Part shown: positions 13,201 to 21,259 of the stretch, piece after piece
How the letters are laid out: each line of letters begins with the position of its first letter
Position numbering within the stretch: the first letter of the stretch is position 1
NCBI RefSeq assembly: GCF_020740795.1
Contig: NC_067301.1
Location: 7,268,501 to 7,332,500, forward strand
Direction: 5' to 3'
Origin: Apus apus
Taxonomy: Eukaryota > Chordata > Aves > Apodiformes > Apodidae
Length of the DNA: 64,000 bases
Position numbers and translations under genes: made by a program
The notes under the pieces: generated by a model
The model's database searches: none
Told to the model about the DNA's origin: nothing
The model's input: the letters and a program-made list of their open reading frames with translations, nothing else

Positions 13201-16200
13201 CTGCAGCCTTCAAGGGACAGTCCTTGGGGTTCTTCCAGCTCTACAGTAACTTTCCTGTCAGTGCTGATTCAAGGCAGTGGGATTCCCAGGGAACCTTTAT
13301 GCCTTCATACAGGTGCTGATGCAGGCAGGTTGATTTCCCAGCTGCTGAGTGCAAAATCTTAAGTCCTTCCAGGAGAAAATTCTGATTTATGATGAACTGT
13401 CAGGAACTTTACACAGTTGTTTCTGCTGGTAGGTGCCCAGATGACCATCATGAGCCAAGCTTGTGCTGAAAGGTGCAACATAATGAGGCTGGTAGATCGA
13501 CGGTGGGCTGGCATTGCCAAGGGTGTAGGGACTCAGAAAATCATTGGCAGAGTGCACTTAGGTGAGTACTGGCATTCTTGGGGCAGCTTTAGCTGCATCT
13601 CTCACAGTCTTGGCACCAAGGAAGATTTGATTTCATGCTGTAACTGTTAGAAACTGCTGCAGAGTACAGGAAAAGTGCATCTGCAGTATGTTTGTCCTGG
13701 GCACAGCAGTCAGGCTTCTGTCTCATTTAATGCTTTTAAATTGAGTTACCTCAACACTGTTAGGTGAGGGAGTCCTCAGTGAAGAGGATGTGTTCACTCT
13801 TGGTGCCAAAAATGGGGCTAATGTGGAGTAGTAGGATCTTTCCTATCTGGGGTGGGACTGTTGGGCAGTACGAGCTGCTTGGGAAGGGAAGGGCTCCAGT
13901 CCTGTGGAGTGTTTCGTATTCCTTTGGGAAGAGAAGGCTGCCTGTGCCCTTGTGCAGGTTTTCTGGATGACAAAAGATTGTCCTTGTTGTCTGACAAATG
14001 GATTCTTTTCACTGTTGTTTCTTCTCAGAGTTGTGCTCTGAGGAGCTGTCTCCAGCTCCTCTGGCTGGGGGGTCAGGTGAGCAGCACTGAAGGATCTAGC
14101 ACAGGTCGGTTTTCAAATCTTGAACTGGGCCTGAGAGTCCCTGGGGCTTGCACAAGGCCAGGCTTTCTGTGACCAGCTCAGTAGGTCAGAGCTGTAGTTT
14201 CAGATACACCCAGCAGGTCTGTGCAGGCCTTTCCCAGGAGATGGAAGAGCAGAAAGCAGATTTGTTGAGGTGTGGCCTTGCAAGGTGGCAACTTCTCTCC
14301 TTGCGTTGCAGCTCAGGTGCAGATTGAAGGGGATTTCCTGGCATGTTCCTTCTCAATCCTTGAGGAGCAGCCCATGGACATGCTTTTAGGACTGGATATG
14401 CTGAAGAGGCATCAGGTATGTTTCGAAACAGTTCCTGGCTCTTCCAAGTGAAGTGCCAAGTGCAACATAAATGCCCTGCCTATGAATTGTTAGGATTTTT
14501 CCAAGGAGAGTTGATAGTAGATGATCTTCCAGCCAGGCAGGCCAGAAGTACAGACACTACATAAAGCATGGATAGCCATGGGGTGTCTGGATGCTCCCTG
14601 AAGGACTTTGCTCTCATCAGAGCTTTCCACCTGAATGATTTATTACAAATCAAGTCATATGGAGCCCTTTGCCTAGAGCTGATGCTCTTGGCCCGCTTTG
14701 CTTTACTCCAGCTGTTCCTGTGGGAAATGGATTGTTTAACCTTGTTTCTCCTTCTTCTCTGGGAACTCACTGGCTCTTACACAGGCCCCTGATGTCTTGA
14801 TGCTCTTTCACAGTGTTCCATTGATCTCAAGAAGAATGTACTAGTGATTGGCACCACTGGTTCCCAGACCACTTTCCTCCCAGAGGGTGAGCTCCCGGAA
14901 TGTGCCCGGCTGGCATACGGAGCCGGGCGGGAAGACGTGAGGCCGGAGGAGATTGCAGACCAGGAGCTGGCAGAAGCAATACAGAAGTCTGTAGAGGAAG
15001 CAGGTACCAGGAGGAGCCCAGTTGAAATATTAATTTGCATCCTTTTCTTGCTGTGTATCAGGATGTCTGCCAGCAGCCCCCTTGTCAGCCCCAAGGAGAC
15101 ACAGTCTGAGGCAGCATCAGGGAGTAAATGGCGGAGAGAAAGAGGGGGTTATTCTTGCTCTGACTGCATGTCTCTCTCTCTGTACAGCTAAATCTGCATG
15201 AAGGCATTCAGGGGTGCTTTCTGCTTCATTTGTGCTCTCCTTCCTTCCCTGCCTGTGCAGGGGGCTTGGATCTAGATGGTCTTTAAGGTCCCTTCCAACC
15301 TAAGCCATTCTGTGATTCTTCCTACCTGCTCTGGTGTCTTGGCCTTTGAAGGTGTGGAGATGAAAGGTTGTCTCTGGCACCTGTTCACCTGGGTCAAATT
15401 GCAGTGCTAGTCAGGAAGAGGTGGCTCAGCTGGGTGATATTTTAGCAGCCTCACACGTGGACAGCTTTGTGGAGGCTTCCACAAATCCTGCTCTTAATAG
15501 CTGCAGCATATAAAAATAGAGGAGCCACAGCAGGAAGTATAAATCTCTAGACAGAAGATCAGGACAATTTTTAGAAATACTACCATTTCAGCATTTTTTT
15601 CCCTTAGAATGGTGCTTGTGCCCTTGGGAGGTGAATTGTTTCCCTTACTGAAGGTTATTGTTGCTCCAAATTGCCAAAGAAGCAGCTTCATCATCAGCCT
15701 TAAAAGAGAACTTTCACCCTCCCCATAGATTTGTTCCCTGTGCCTCTGGAATCCATAGGCTGCGCAGCTGCAAACTGGGTTACAGAAGAGTTTGGGAGCT
15801 GCAAAATTTAGTGGAGATGCCAAAATAAAGCTGAGCTACCAGCCAAACTGCCTGAAACTCAGTTTTTCTGTGTAACTGCTCCCTTAATTTCAGCATATGC
15901 TTTTGACTAAAGGAAAGCTTCAGTATTTTTTCCCCTGCTGTTACAGTGAAGCTGTGAATACCTCACAGAGTGTGTTTCTTAAGCCTTTCTGAAATTCTTA
16001 AAAAGAACATTTTATGTGCAAGTGTTTTATTGAGACTGTTGAGTTTTACTATGAACTTCTCCTCTGAAAGCATGCAGTAAGATTCTGCTTCCTGCACACA
16101 TGCAGAAATCTTTTCTGGGTCATGTTTAAGCTGAAAAAGCTAATTTATTTTTTATTTCATTTTTTATTCCTAGTTTTTTCAAGGCTCTAGGATGCCCATA

Positions 16201-19200
16201 TTTAAAACTGAACTGTGATAATCATATATATATATATATGTGTGTGTGTATATACATACATATTTAAAACCAGTTGTAATGTACTGATGTTTTCTCTAAC
16301 ACTTCCCAGTTTGCTGCCTGATAGTCCAAAGAGTAATCAGTGACTTTCTTGCAAATAACAAAGGTATTTATACTAAAGGGAAGCACAGGACTGATCTTTA
16401 AGGTCCCTTCCAACCTTAACCATTCTGTGATTCTAGGACTGCATTTATTGGTCCCTTTGACCAAGTTTCTTCCATAAATTTTCCAGAGGTGTAAAAGAGG
16501 AAGGCCTGGCTTTAATGAATCAGCAAGAAATGGTTTATTGAATGCTTATTAACTTAAGTTGCAGCAAGGAGAGAGTAACACAGACACAGATTTGACTTTG
16601 CCCCTGTCAGGTTGTGACAGAGCTAAAGGTCAGATTCAGTAGCTTGGGCTTAGTTCTCTGCTGAAAGGGTCACATAAAAAGCAAACCTCAGCCCAAAATA
16701 CATGAATCTTTACAAGAAAAGCATTTTAGTCGATTAATTAAAAATTAAAAGTGCCTAAAATTACTCATATCAAAGCTGCTTATGTGCCAAAACAGTTCTA
16801 AAGACCACATGGCTTTGTTCAGGCTAGTCAGCAGTCTGCTGTTCTCCATCCGTGCTGAGCCCTAGAGGAATGTAAAAGATGTATGAGAATAGGAAATCCA
16901 GTTTGTCTGTTCACTTAATGTTTGTAGAACACCCCTGCACAAAACTAAGGTAGGTCTTTTTTAGATGGACTGTGTCTTGGACAGATTACAAGCCTCTGGC
17001 TCACAGGCTGTATCCTCTAAGATGTCAGAATATTCATGTATATCCCTTCTTCCTCTCTTCCAAAACTAATAGAAATGAAAGAACAGGAAGCTGGAGAGGG
17101 AAGGAACACAGTGCAGGCCCGGAGAATCTCAGCTCCCCACAAGAACTCTTGTGTTCTTTCATAAACAGCTTGAATTCCTGCAGCCTCCTGGTAGATGGTA
17201 CCACAGCAATCACCGCATGTATCTGTAGGCTATTAAAGTTCTCACTTTGAATACACCTGGATTACTCTTGAGCTTTATTTAATCACCTGAAGCTGACTTC
17301 AGCAAGCCTCATGATTTCTGTCACCTGACTTGCTGGTGTTTCAGCACCTGCAGCAGGGCAGCTGAGGTGGTAGTGGAGCCCTGGTGTGTTCTACTGGGAT
17401 CTAGATCTTCCACAGCTGCTTCATGTCTGTCATCAGCTTGCTCTTTCCTGCCAGGACATAGAGTTTCCCTCCACCACTGGCAAACTTGGGGACTATGGAG
17501 GATTTGCAAAGCTGCAGTTGCTTTGGGAGGAAGCATATTCAGCTAGCTGACTCCATGTACAGGTTCTCATCCCAACAACCTCCACACAAGGAGGGCACTG
17601 CCACCACATGTGCAACCCTTACCTGATACAGAGAGTTTATCCCTGGTGGTGGAGAAGGGTTTGTTGTGGGTGTTAGCTGGATCCATGTCCTTGGTGGGGC
17701 TGGGATCCAGCTCCTGTAGCTAGCCCAGGAGGAGGATGGCAGTGTCAGAAGGATGACACTGAGGAGTGTGTGTCAGAACAGGAGCTGCTTCTGCTTCCTA
17801 AATGACTGCAAATCCCTGGTGTGTTTGGCTGATCAGACCCTGATTACCAACCCACTGAGTCCAAAGACAGTTCTGCTTCCTCTCTAGAGGTCTGGCTTGG
17901 GAGCAGAGAGGGAGAATGTAGTCCTGCCATGTAGAAACAGGAAAAGATGCCTCCACTTTTCATCCAGCCCCTGTGTCACAAGCCTCTTTGCCACCCTTTT
18001 GAAAGATGAGCAGCCTCAAAATCTGTAGGATAGTTCTGGCTTTTTAAGGCTCCAGGATTGCCAAGTTGCTGTAGCTGCATTAGGACCAGATGTGCAGCCA
18101 ACAGAAGGGATTGCTGCTGGATTTGATAGCCCAGTGTATCATCAGAGATGCAGTGTGGTAGCATTTCTGTTTAATGGAGAATAAAAGAAACTAGTAGCTG
18201 AGGTGAAAAAGGCAGATTTCTTCCATGGTGTGCAACTTAGAGGAAATCCTGGCTGTGCATGTGAGCGTGGTTGGGTGTCCCCCAGTAGAGCTGGTTTCAG
18301 TAAAAGCAGAAGGACTTAAGGTAAAACACTGGTATGTGTTTAAGAGCACAGAGTTTGGAGGAAGGGAAAGGGAACTAATGCAATGAATCATGAAGCACAA
18401 AATCTGGATCACTGTTTGGGTATCTGAGACTGGACAGAGCAGGGCTTTAATGGCAGAACAGGCACTTGTGCAGCAAAGGTCACGTCAGTGATTGAACGAG
18501 AGCACGAGAGCTGATCTATTAGCAAGACTGGACTATTAGCAAGATGAGTGAACTTCATTAATCTGTCTTGATAACAAGAGCCAGTGTTTGCCACTGCTGA
18601 TAGAGATCTGTAATTCTTTCCAGAGGAGACAGTGAGCTGGGTTTGACTTCTGGCTGTCCCTTCCTTTGCTTTGCTCTTCCAAGTCTCGGGCAACGGTTCC
18701 TTTGAGGGTTTCTGCCGTTCACCCCAAGATCTTTACACTTCCCTTTTGCAGCAAGCTGGTGTTTGCTCACCTCCTCCACCTTGTGATGCCACCAGCCATC
18801 ACAAGACAATAGCAGCTGGGAGCATAGTTACACAATCGTGGTGCTCTCTTCACTCTCATTTCCCTGAAATGTGTCTCCTGAATATCTCCAGCCAGACGGA
18901 GAAGAAATCAGGGCAGTGTGAGACACCTGCCTTGTGCTGCACATGTTATGTCCAGTATGTAGTATCACCCACAGACCACTTTGCAGCGTAGATACCACAG
19001 AACTGCCTTTAAATTGTTCTGCAGCAGAGTTATTTTTGACTTGACATAAGGAATTTCCCAGGCAGAACCCCTCTGGAAGGCAGTGAACATGAGGAGCTCC
19101 TGCCTCTCGCGTGCTGTCTCCTTGGACAGTCAGGAGCGGAGCTGCCAGGTTGCAGGACTGTCCCCATGCATGTGGTGTGCTCTGAATGCTAACACAAGTT

Positions 19201-21259
19201 TGGTGTGTTTGTTTCCTAATCCAAACAGAACGTCAGAAGCCTTGATGCATGTAGTGTGTGTTTACTGCAGCTGGAGTGGGCCACAGACCAGGTATTTATA
19301 GCCATTGGTTGATAAGTTTTCGTTACTCCAGTGAAAAGTGGGTCTCGTGGGTCGTAACAGCTTCTTTCTTTCTGTCTTCTGTTAGAGAATAGTGACAAAG
19401 AAACTACCTCACTGGGAATGCCCTCATTACCAGCTTCTGATGGGTTTCAAAATCCAGTCCAGTCTTCAGGACTCAATTCCAAGATCTGTAATCCTGAAAA
19501 TCAATTACTTGATCGTTCTGTCTCTGCCCCTGCTTCAATTTGCTCATCCGAATCTAACTGCACGGAGCCCATTGATCCTAGAGCCATCAAGTCCTTTGAG
19601 TCTCCAACTGAATCCCAGATAACCCCAGAAAAAGAACATTCTCTCTTATTACAGCATCTTTCCAATAAGGCTTCCTTGGCAAATGACAGCCCTTCTCCCC
19701 AGATAGGGGAGGGAACCTGTTGCAATCCAGCTTGCCTTTCACAGAAGACACTCAAAGAAACATTTATTGCTGACAGTCTAAAGGAATGTAACACTGAAGA
19801 GCAAGACTGTGGTCAGGAACATCCTTTGGAAGTGATAAAAGACAAGAGTTTGGCTGACACTGCTGCTAAGGATGGGCAAAAGAAAGCTGTATGTCTGTCA
19901 CCAGAACAGGAACAAAAGCATGAGCTTCCCATAGGTCATCAGATGTGCAAAGAACCAGAGAAGAAACATCTGGAGAAGCAAACTGAGACAGCTGACTCAG
20001 AAGCTCCTTGTCATGTTGGTGAGGTTGAGAAACCTGTTGCAGAAGAAGCCAGCCAGCCAGAAAATCCTCCTACAGAAACCACAGGAGAGGGCCAGGAGAA
20101 AGCAAGTCTGTCCTGTGTGAAAGGGCATATCCAAATGTCAGCCTCCTGTAGCTGGATGCAGACGGAAGCCTCCATGGAAGTAGATACAGTTGAGCAGTCT
20201 GTAGTGGAAGCACATGGTTCAGCAGGTGAGCAGAAGAAGCAGGCTGAGAGCAAAAGTGTGCCTGACCTGAACTTGGAGGCATTTTCCATGGAGGTGGAGT
20301 CTCTGAAGTCTGCTTCCTCCCTGGGTGATCCACTCTCCACCAGTGGTAGCCCATGGTCTAACAGCACGAGTGAGGTTTCTGCAAAGTATAATGAGTTGTC
20401 TAATTTAGCAGCTGAAGACAGCTCTTGCCCCTCCAGAATCCATCGGCTGGACACAGATCCAGGAAGACCTTCAGAAGAGCCATGTTTGTCTCTAGCATCA
20501 GCCTTGAAAGAGCTGCACAAACTCCTGGTTATCAGTCGGAAAGGAGGATGTAAAATCCTTGCCTCTGAAGAAGTCTCTGAGCTAGAAATGGTTCACCAAG
20601 AGCCAGCACCACCGTGGAAGGGGCTTTCTGGCCATGAGCAGAAAGGCCCGGATCCAGCCAGCCAGGAACAGAGTTGTTCCTCCTATGAGGTGAGGTCTGA
20701 AGGTGGAAGAGCAGAGGGGAAGCAGCCTTGTGATTCTGGCATAGAGAACATCAGCTCTGGGTCTGTTGGTCATGCTCAGTCAGCTCTCAGTGAAGGTGCT
20801 CAGGAGAGCCAGAAGTTTTCATGTAGGAGTGATTTGGTTGTGGTGAGTTCTGCAGCAACATCTGACCAGCAAGAGAGCTCTGAGCGGGTGGAGGTTTGGG
20901 TGGAAAGTTCTCTGAGTCCAGCTACTCCCACTTTGGAGCAAAACACATCTGTTTCCTCTGCACCTGCTTTGGCTGCAGCTGCACCTCAAGGTACTCAGAG
21001 CAGTACAGGAGCACCTGGGAGAAACAGCACTTCTGCTTCTGGAGGTGGGTGTGAGGAACCAGTGCTGAGCCCACCAGCTGGCTGTGCTGGACTTGCCTCA
21101 GGTGCTTCACCATCTGCTTTCCCCGTGGCTGATGTTGATCGGATCCTCAGCGCTGGTTTTACCCCTCAGGAAGCTCTTGAGGCTCTGGAACAAGCAGATG
21201 GAAACACAGATCTTGCTCTTCTCATTTTGCTAGCCAAGGGTATCATTGTTCCTACCTAA
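804..21259 (+). CDS. DDI2: DDI2 (DNA-damage-inducible 1 homolog 2), long form fused in frame to RSC1A1
   Basis: Nine coding exons: 804-941, 5506-5635, 6623-6853, 9673-9799, 12188-12315, 13433-13561, 14312-14415, 14814-15003 and 19386-21259. All junctions are GT-AG, and they sum to 3051 nt (1016 aa plus stop). Residues 1 to about 76 are a ubiquitin-like domain (start [10 protein letters not shown]), about 110-210 the helical domain, and about 230-345 a retroviral-type aspartyl protease fold with catalytic DSGA at D250 (human D252). A ubiquitin-interacting motif lies at about 374-392 (ELAEAIQKS). Exons 1-8 are nearly identical to human DDI2. Known role: a ubiquitin-directed protease that cleaves NFE2L1 and acts beside the proteasome. 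Human DDI2 (399 aa) ends shortly after exon 8; here exon 9 continues in frame through RSC1A1 to a C-terminal UBA domain. The start has G at -3 and matches the human start. The gene call is very secure; use of exon 9 in the protein is inferred from frame and splice sites. Confidence 0.95.
942..5505 (+). other. DDI2: DDI2 intron 1
   Basis: A 4.6 kb phase-0 intron. It holds the downstream half of the CpG island, a small isolated GC/CpG-rich patch at about 3660-3715, and a CR1 3'-end fragment at 4549-4718. No other exon-like sequence was recognised. Confidence 0.8.
4549..4718 (+). mobile_element. CR1 LINE 3'-end fragment, sense
   Basis: It shows the CR1 3' UTR landmarks CAGGTTGCCCAGAGAAGCTG, a GATGATCTTTAAG core and the terminal ATTCTATG. 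It is 5'-truncated and more diverged than most copies in the window. It lies in DDI2 intron 1. Confidence 0.85.
5636..6622 (+). other. DDI2: DDI2 intron 2
   Basis: A 987-nt phase-1 intron with two T-rich tracts near 6248-6285. No repeat family or exon-like segment was recognised. Confidence 0.75.
6944..7446 (+). mobile_element. CR1 LINE 3' end, sense
   Basis: A 5'-truncated CR1 covering about 0.5 kb of the 3' region, ending in GATCTTTAAGGTCCC and ATGATTCTAT. Its middle part is nearly identical to the copies at 10516, 12445, 37743 and 45240, which points to one fairly recent subfamily. Confidence 0.93.
8367..8435 (+). repeat. Three-copy 23-bp tandem repeat
   Basis: Three head-to-tail 23-bp units, 8367-8389, 8390-8412 and 8413-8435. 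They share the core CTTGGATTCAGGTG with one or a few substitutions. It is intronic in DDI2 and no function is indicated. Confidence 0.9.
9800..12187 (+). other. DDI2: DDI2 intron 4
   Basis: A 2.4 kb phase-2 intron with a CR1 copy at 10516-10835. An 84-codon open frame at 11524-11778 matches nothing I recognise and has no splice-site support. Confidence 0.75.
10516..10835 (+). mobile_element. CR1 LINE 3' end, sense
   Basis: A 5'-truncated CR1 of about 320 bp. It shares long identical runs with the 6944 copy, differs mainly in the purine-rich stretch around 10590-10640, and ends in GTGATTCTATG. Confidence 0.93.
12316..13432 (+). other. DDI2: DDI2 intron 5
   Basis: A 1.1 kb phase-1 intron that splits the catalytic DSGA motif of the protease between its Gly codon bases. 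About half of it is a CR1 copy (12445-12980) that begins about 130 nt after the donor. Confidence 0.8.
12445..12980 (+). mobile_element. CR1 LINE 3' end, sense
   Basis: A CR1 copy of about 535 bp beginning in the segment TTTGAGACCCCACCTGGAG and ending TTCCATTCTATG. It belongs to the same subfamily as the 6944 copy. It lies between the two exons that carry the DDI2 catalytic site. Confidence 0.93.
13562..14311 (+). other. DDI2: DDI2 intron 6
   Basis: A 750-nt phase-1 intron without recognisable transposons. It contains the exon-like 48-nt segment at 14029-14076 described separately. Confidence 0.75.
14029..14076 (+). other. DDI2: Candidate unannotated 48-nt cassette exon in DDI2
   Basis: A pyrimidine-rich tract ending in TTCTTCTCAG precedes it and a strong donor, CAG followed by GTGAGC, follows it. 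It is exactly 48 nt. Read in the phase left by exon 6, it has no stop and would insert 16 residues ([16 protein letters not shown]) just before the AQVQIEGD strand of the protease domain. I know of no such insert in human DDI2. It may be a chance pseudo-exon. Confidence 0.3.
14416..14813 (+). other. DDI2: DDI2 intron 7
   Basis: A 398-nt phase-0 intron with no repeat or regulatory motif that I can support. Confidence 0.75.
15247..15319 (+). mobile_element. CR1 LINE 3' tail, sense
   Basis: Only the last 70 or so bases of a CR1 element, with TCTAGATGGTCTTTAAGG, CCCTTCCAACC and the terminal CATTCTGTGATTCT. Confidence 0.85.
16223..16260 (+). repeat. TA/TG dinucleotide microsatellite
   Basis: Runs of alternating AT followed by TG and TA dinucleotides in DDI2 intron 8. 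It is a simple repeat and likely variable in length. Confidence 0.85.
16388..16435 (+). mobile_element. CR1 LINE 3' tail, sense
   Basis: A short CR1 3' terminus with GATCTTTAAGGTCCC and CATTCTGTGATTCTA, extremely 5'-truncated. Confidence 0.8.
19418..21259 (+). CDS. RSC1A1: RSC1A1 reading frame within the last DDI2 exon
   Basis: An uninterrupted 613-codon frame matches human RSC1A1/RS1 (617 aa) at three places: the N-terminus (SLPASDGF), a central segment near residue 361 ([11 protein letters not shown]) and the C-terminal UBA domain (VDRILSAGF to the last residues IIVPT). Between them it is Ser/Glu/Gln-rich and probably disordered. In human it is known as an intronless regulator of SGLT1 trafficking lying in the DDI2 3' region. 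Here the exon opens at 19386 after a strong pyrimidine-rich acceptor, and its frame joins DDI2 exon 8 exactly, so the ATG at 19418 would be residue 404 of a DDI2 fusion. No CpG island or obvious promoter precedes it, which argues against an independent gene. Internal initiation from the ATG remains possible. Confidence 0.9.
   Translation: MPSLPASDGFQNPVQSSGLNSKICNPENQLLDRSVSAPASICSSESNCTEPIDPRAIKSFESPTESQITPEKEHSLLLQHLSNKASLANDSPSPQIGEGTCCNPACLSQKTLKETFIADSLKECNTEEQDCGQEHPLEVIKDKSLADTAAKDGQKKAVCLSPEQEQKHELPIGHQMCKEPEKKHLEKQTETADSEAPCHVGEVEKPVAEEASQPENPPTETTGEGQEKASLSCVKGHIQMSASCSWMQTEASMEVDTVEQSVVEAHGSAGEQKKQAESKSVPDLNLEAFSMEVESLKSASSLGDPLSTSGSPWSNSTSEVSAKYNELSNLAAEDSSCPSRIHRLDTDPGRPSEEPCLSLASALKELHKLLVISRKGGCKILASEEVSELEMVHQEPAPPWKGLSGHEQKGPDPASQEQSCSSYEVRSEGGRAEGKQPCDSGIENISSGSVGHAQSALSEGAQESQKFSCRSDLVVVSSAATSDQQESSERVEVWVESSLSPATPTLEQNTSVSSAPALAAAAPQGTQSSTGAPGRNSTSASGGGCEEPVLSPPAGCAGLASGASPSAFPVADVDRILSAGFTPQEALEALEQADGNTDLALLILLAKGIIVPT

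Larger units (their letters stand above)
15004..19385 (+). other. DDI2: DDI2 intron 8, between the protease part and the RSC1A1 exon
   Basis: A 4.4 kb phase-1 intron. The donor GTACCA is weak and the acceptor is strongly pyrimidine-rich. It holds two short CR1 tails (15247-15319, 16388-16435) and a TA/TG microsatellite near 16223-16260. No counterpart of the human short-form end (ERQKP) was found. If the donor is not used, the exon 8 frame reads on to a stop at 15189-15191. Confidence 0.75.

Noticed and set aside
12188-14415. Retroviral-type aspartyl protease domain, possibly a retroelement fragment
   Set aside because: It is the host DDI2 gene: spliced, full length, flanked by UBL and UIM domains and nearly identical to human DDI2. 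There are no LTRs and no other retroviral parts.
17321-17760. Minus-strand stretch with exon-like fragments (a [20 protein letters not shown]-type reading in another frame)
   Set aside because: It looked faintly like a kelch-type or processed pseudogene. The frames are short and broken, no parent could be named and no splice sites fit, so I do not call it.
18624-18650. Possible alternative terminal exon of DDI2 after a CAG at 18621-18623
   Set aside because: It would add only seven codons before a stop and resembles neither human ERQKP nor any conserved end. The acceptor is mediocre.
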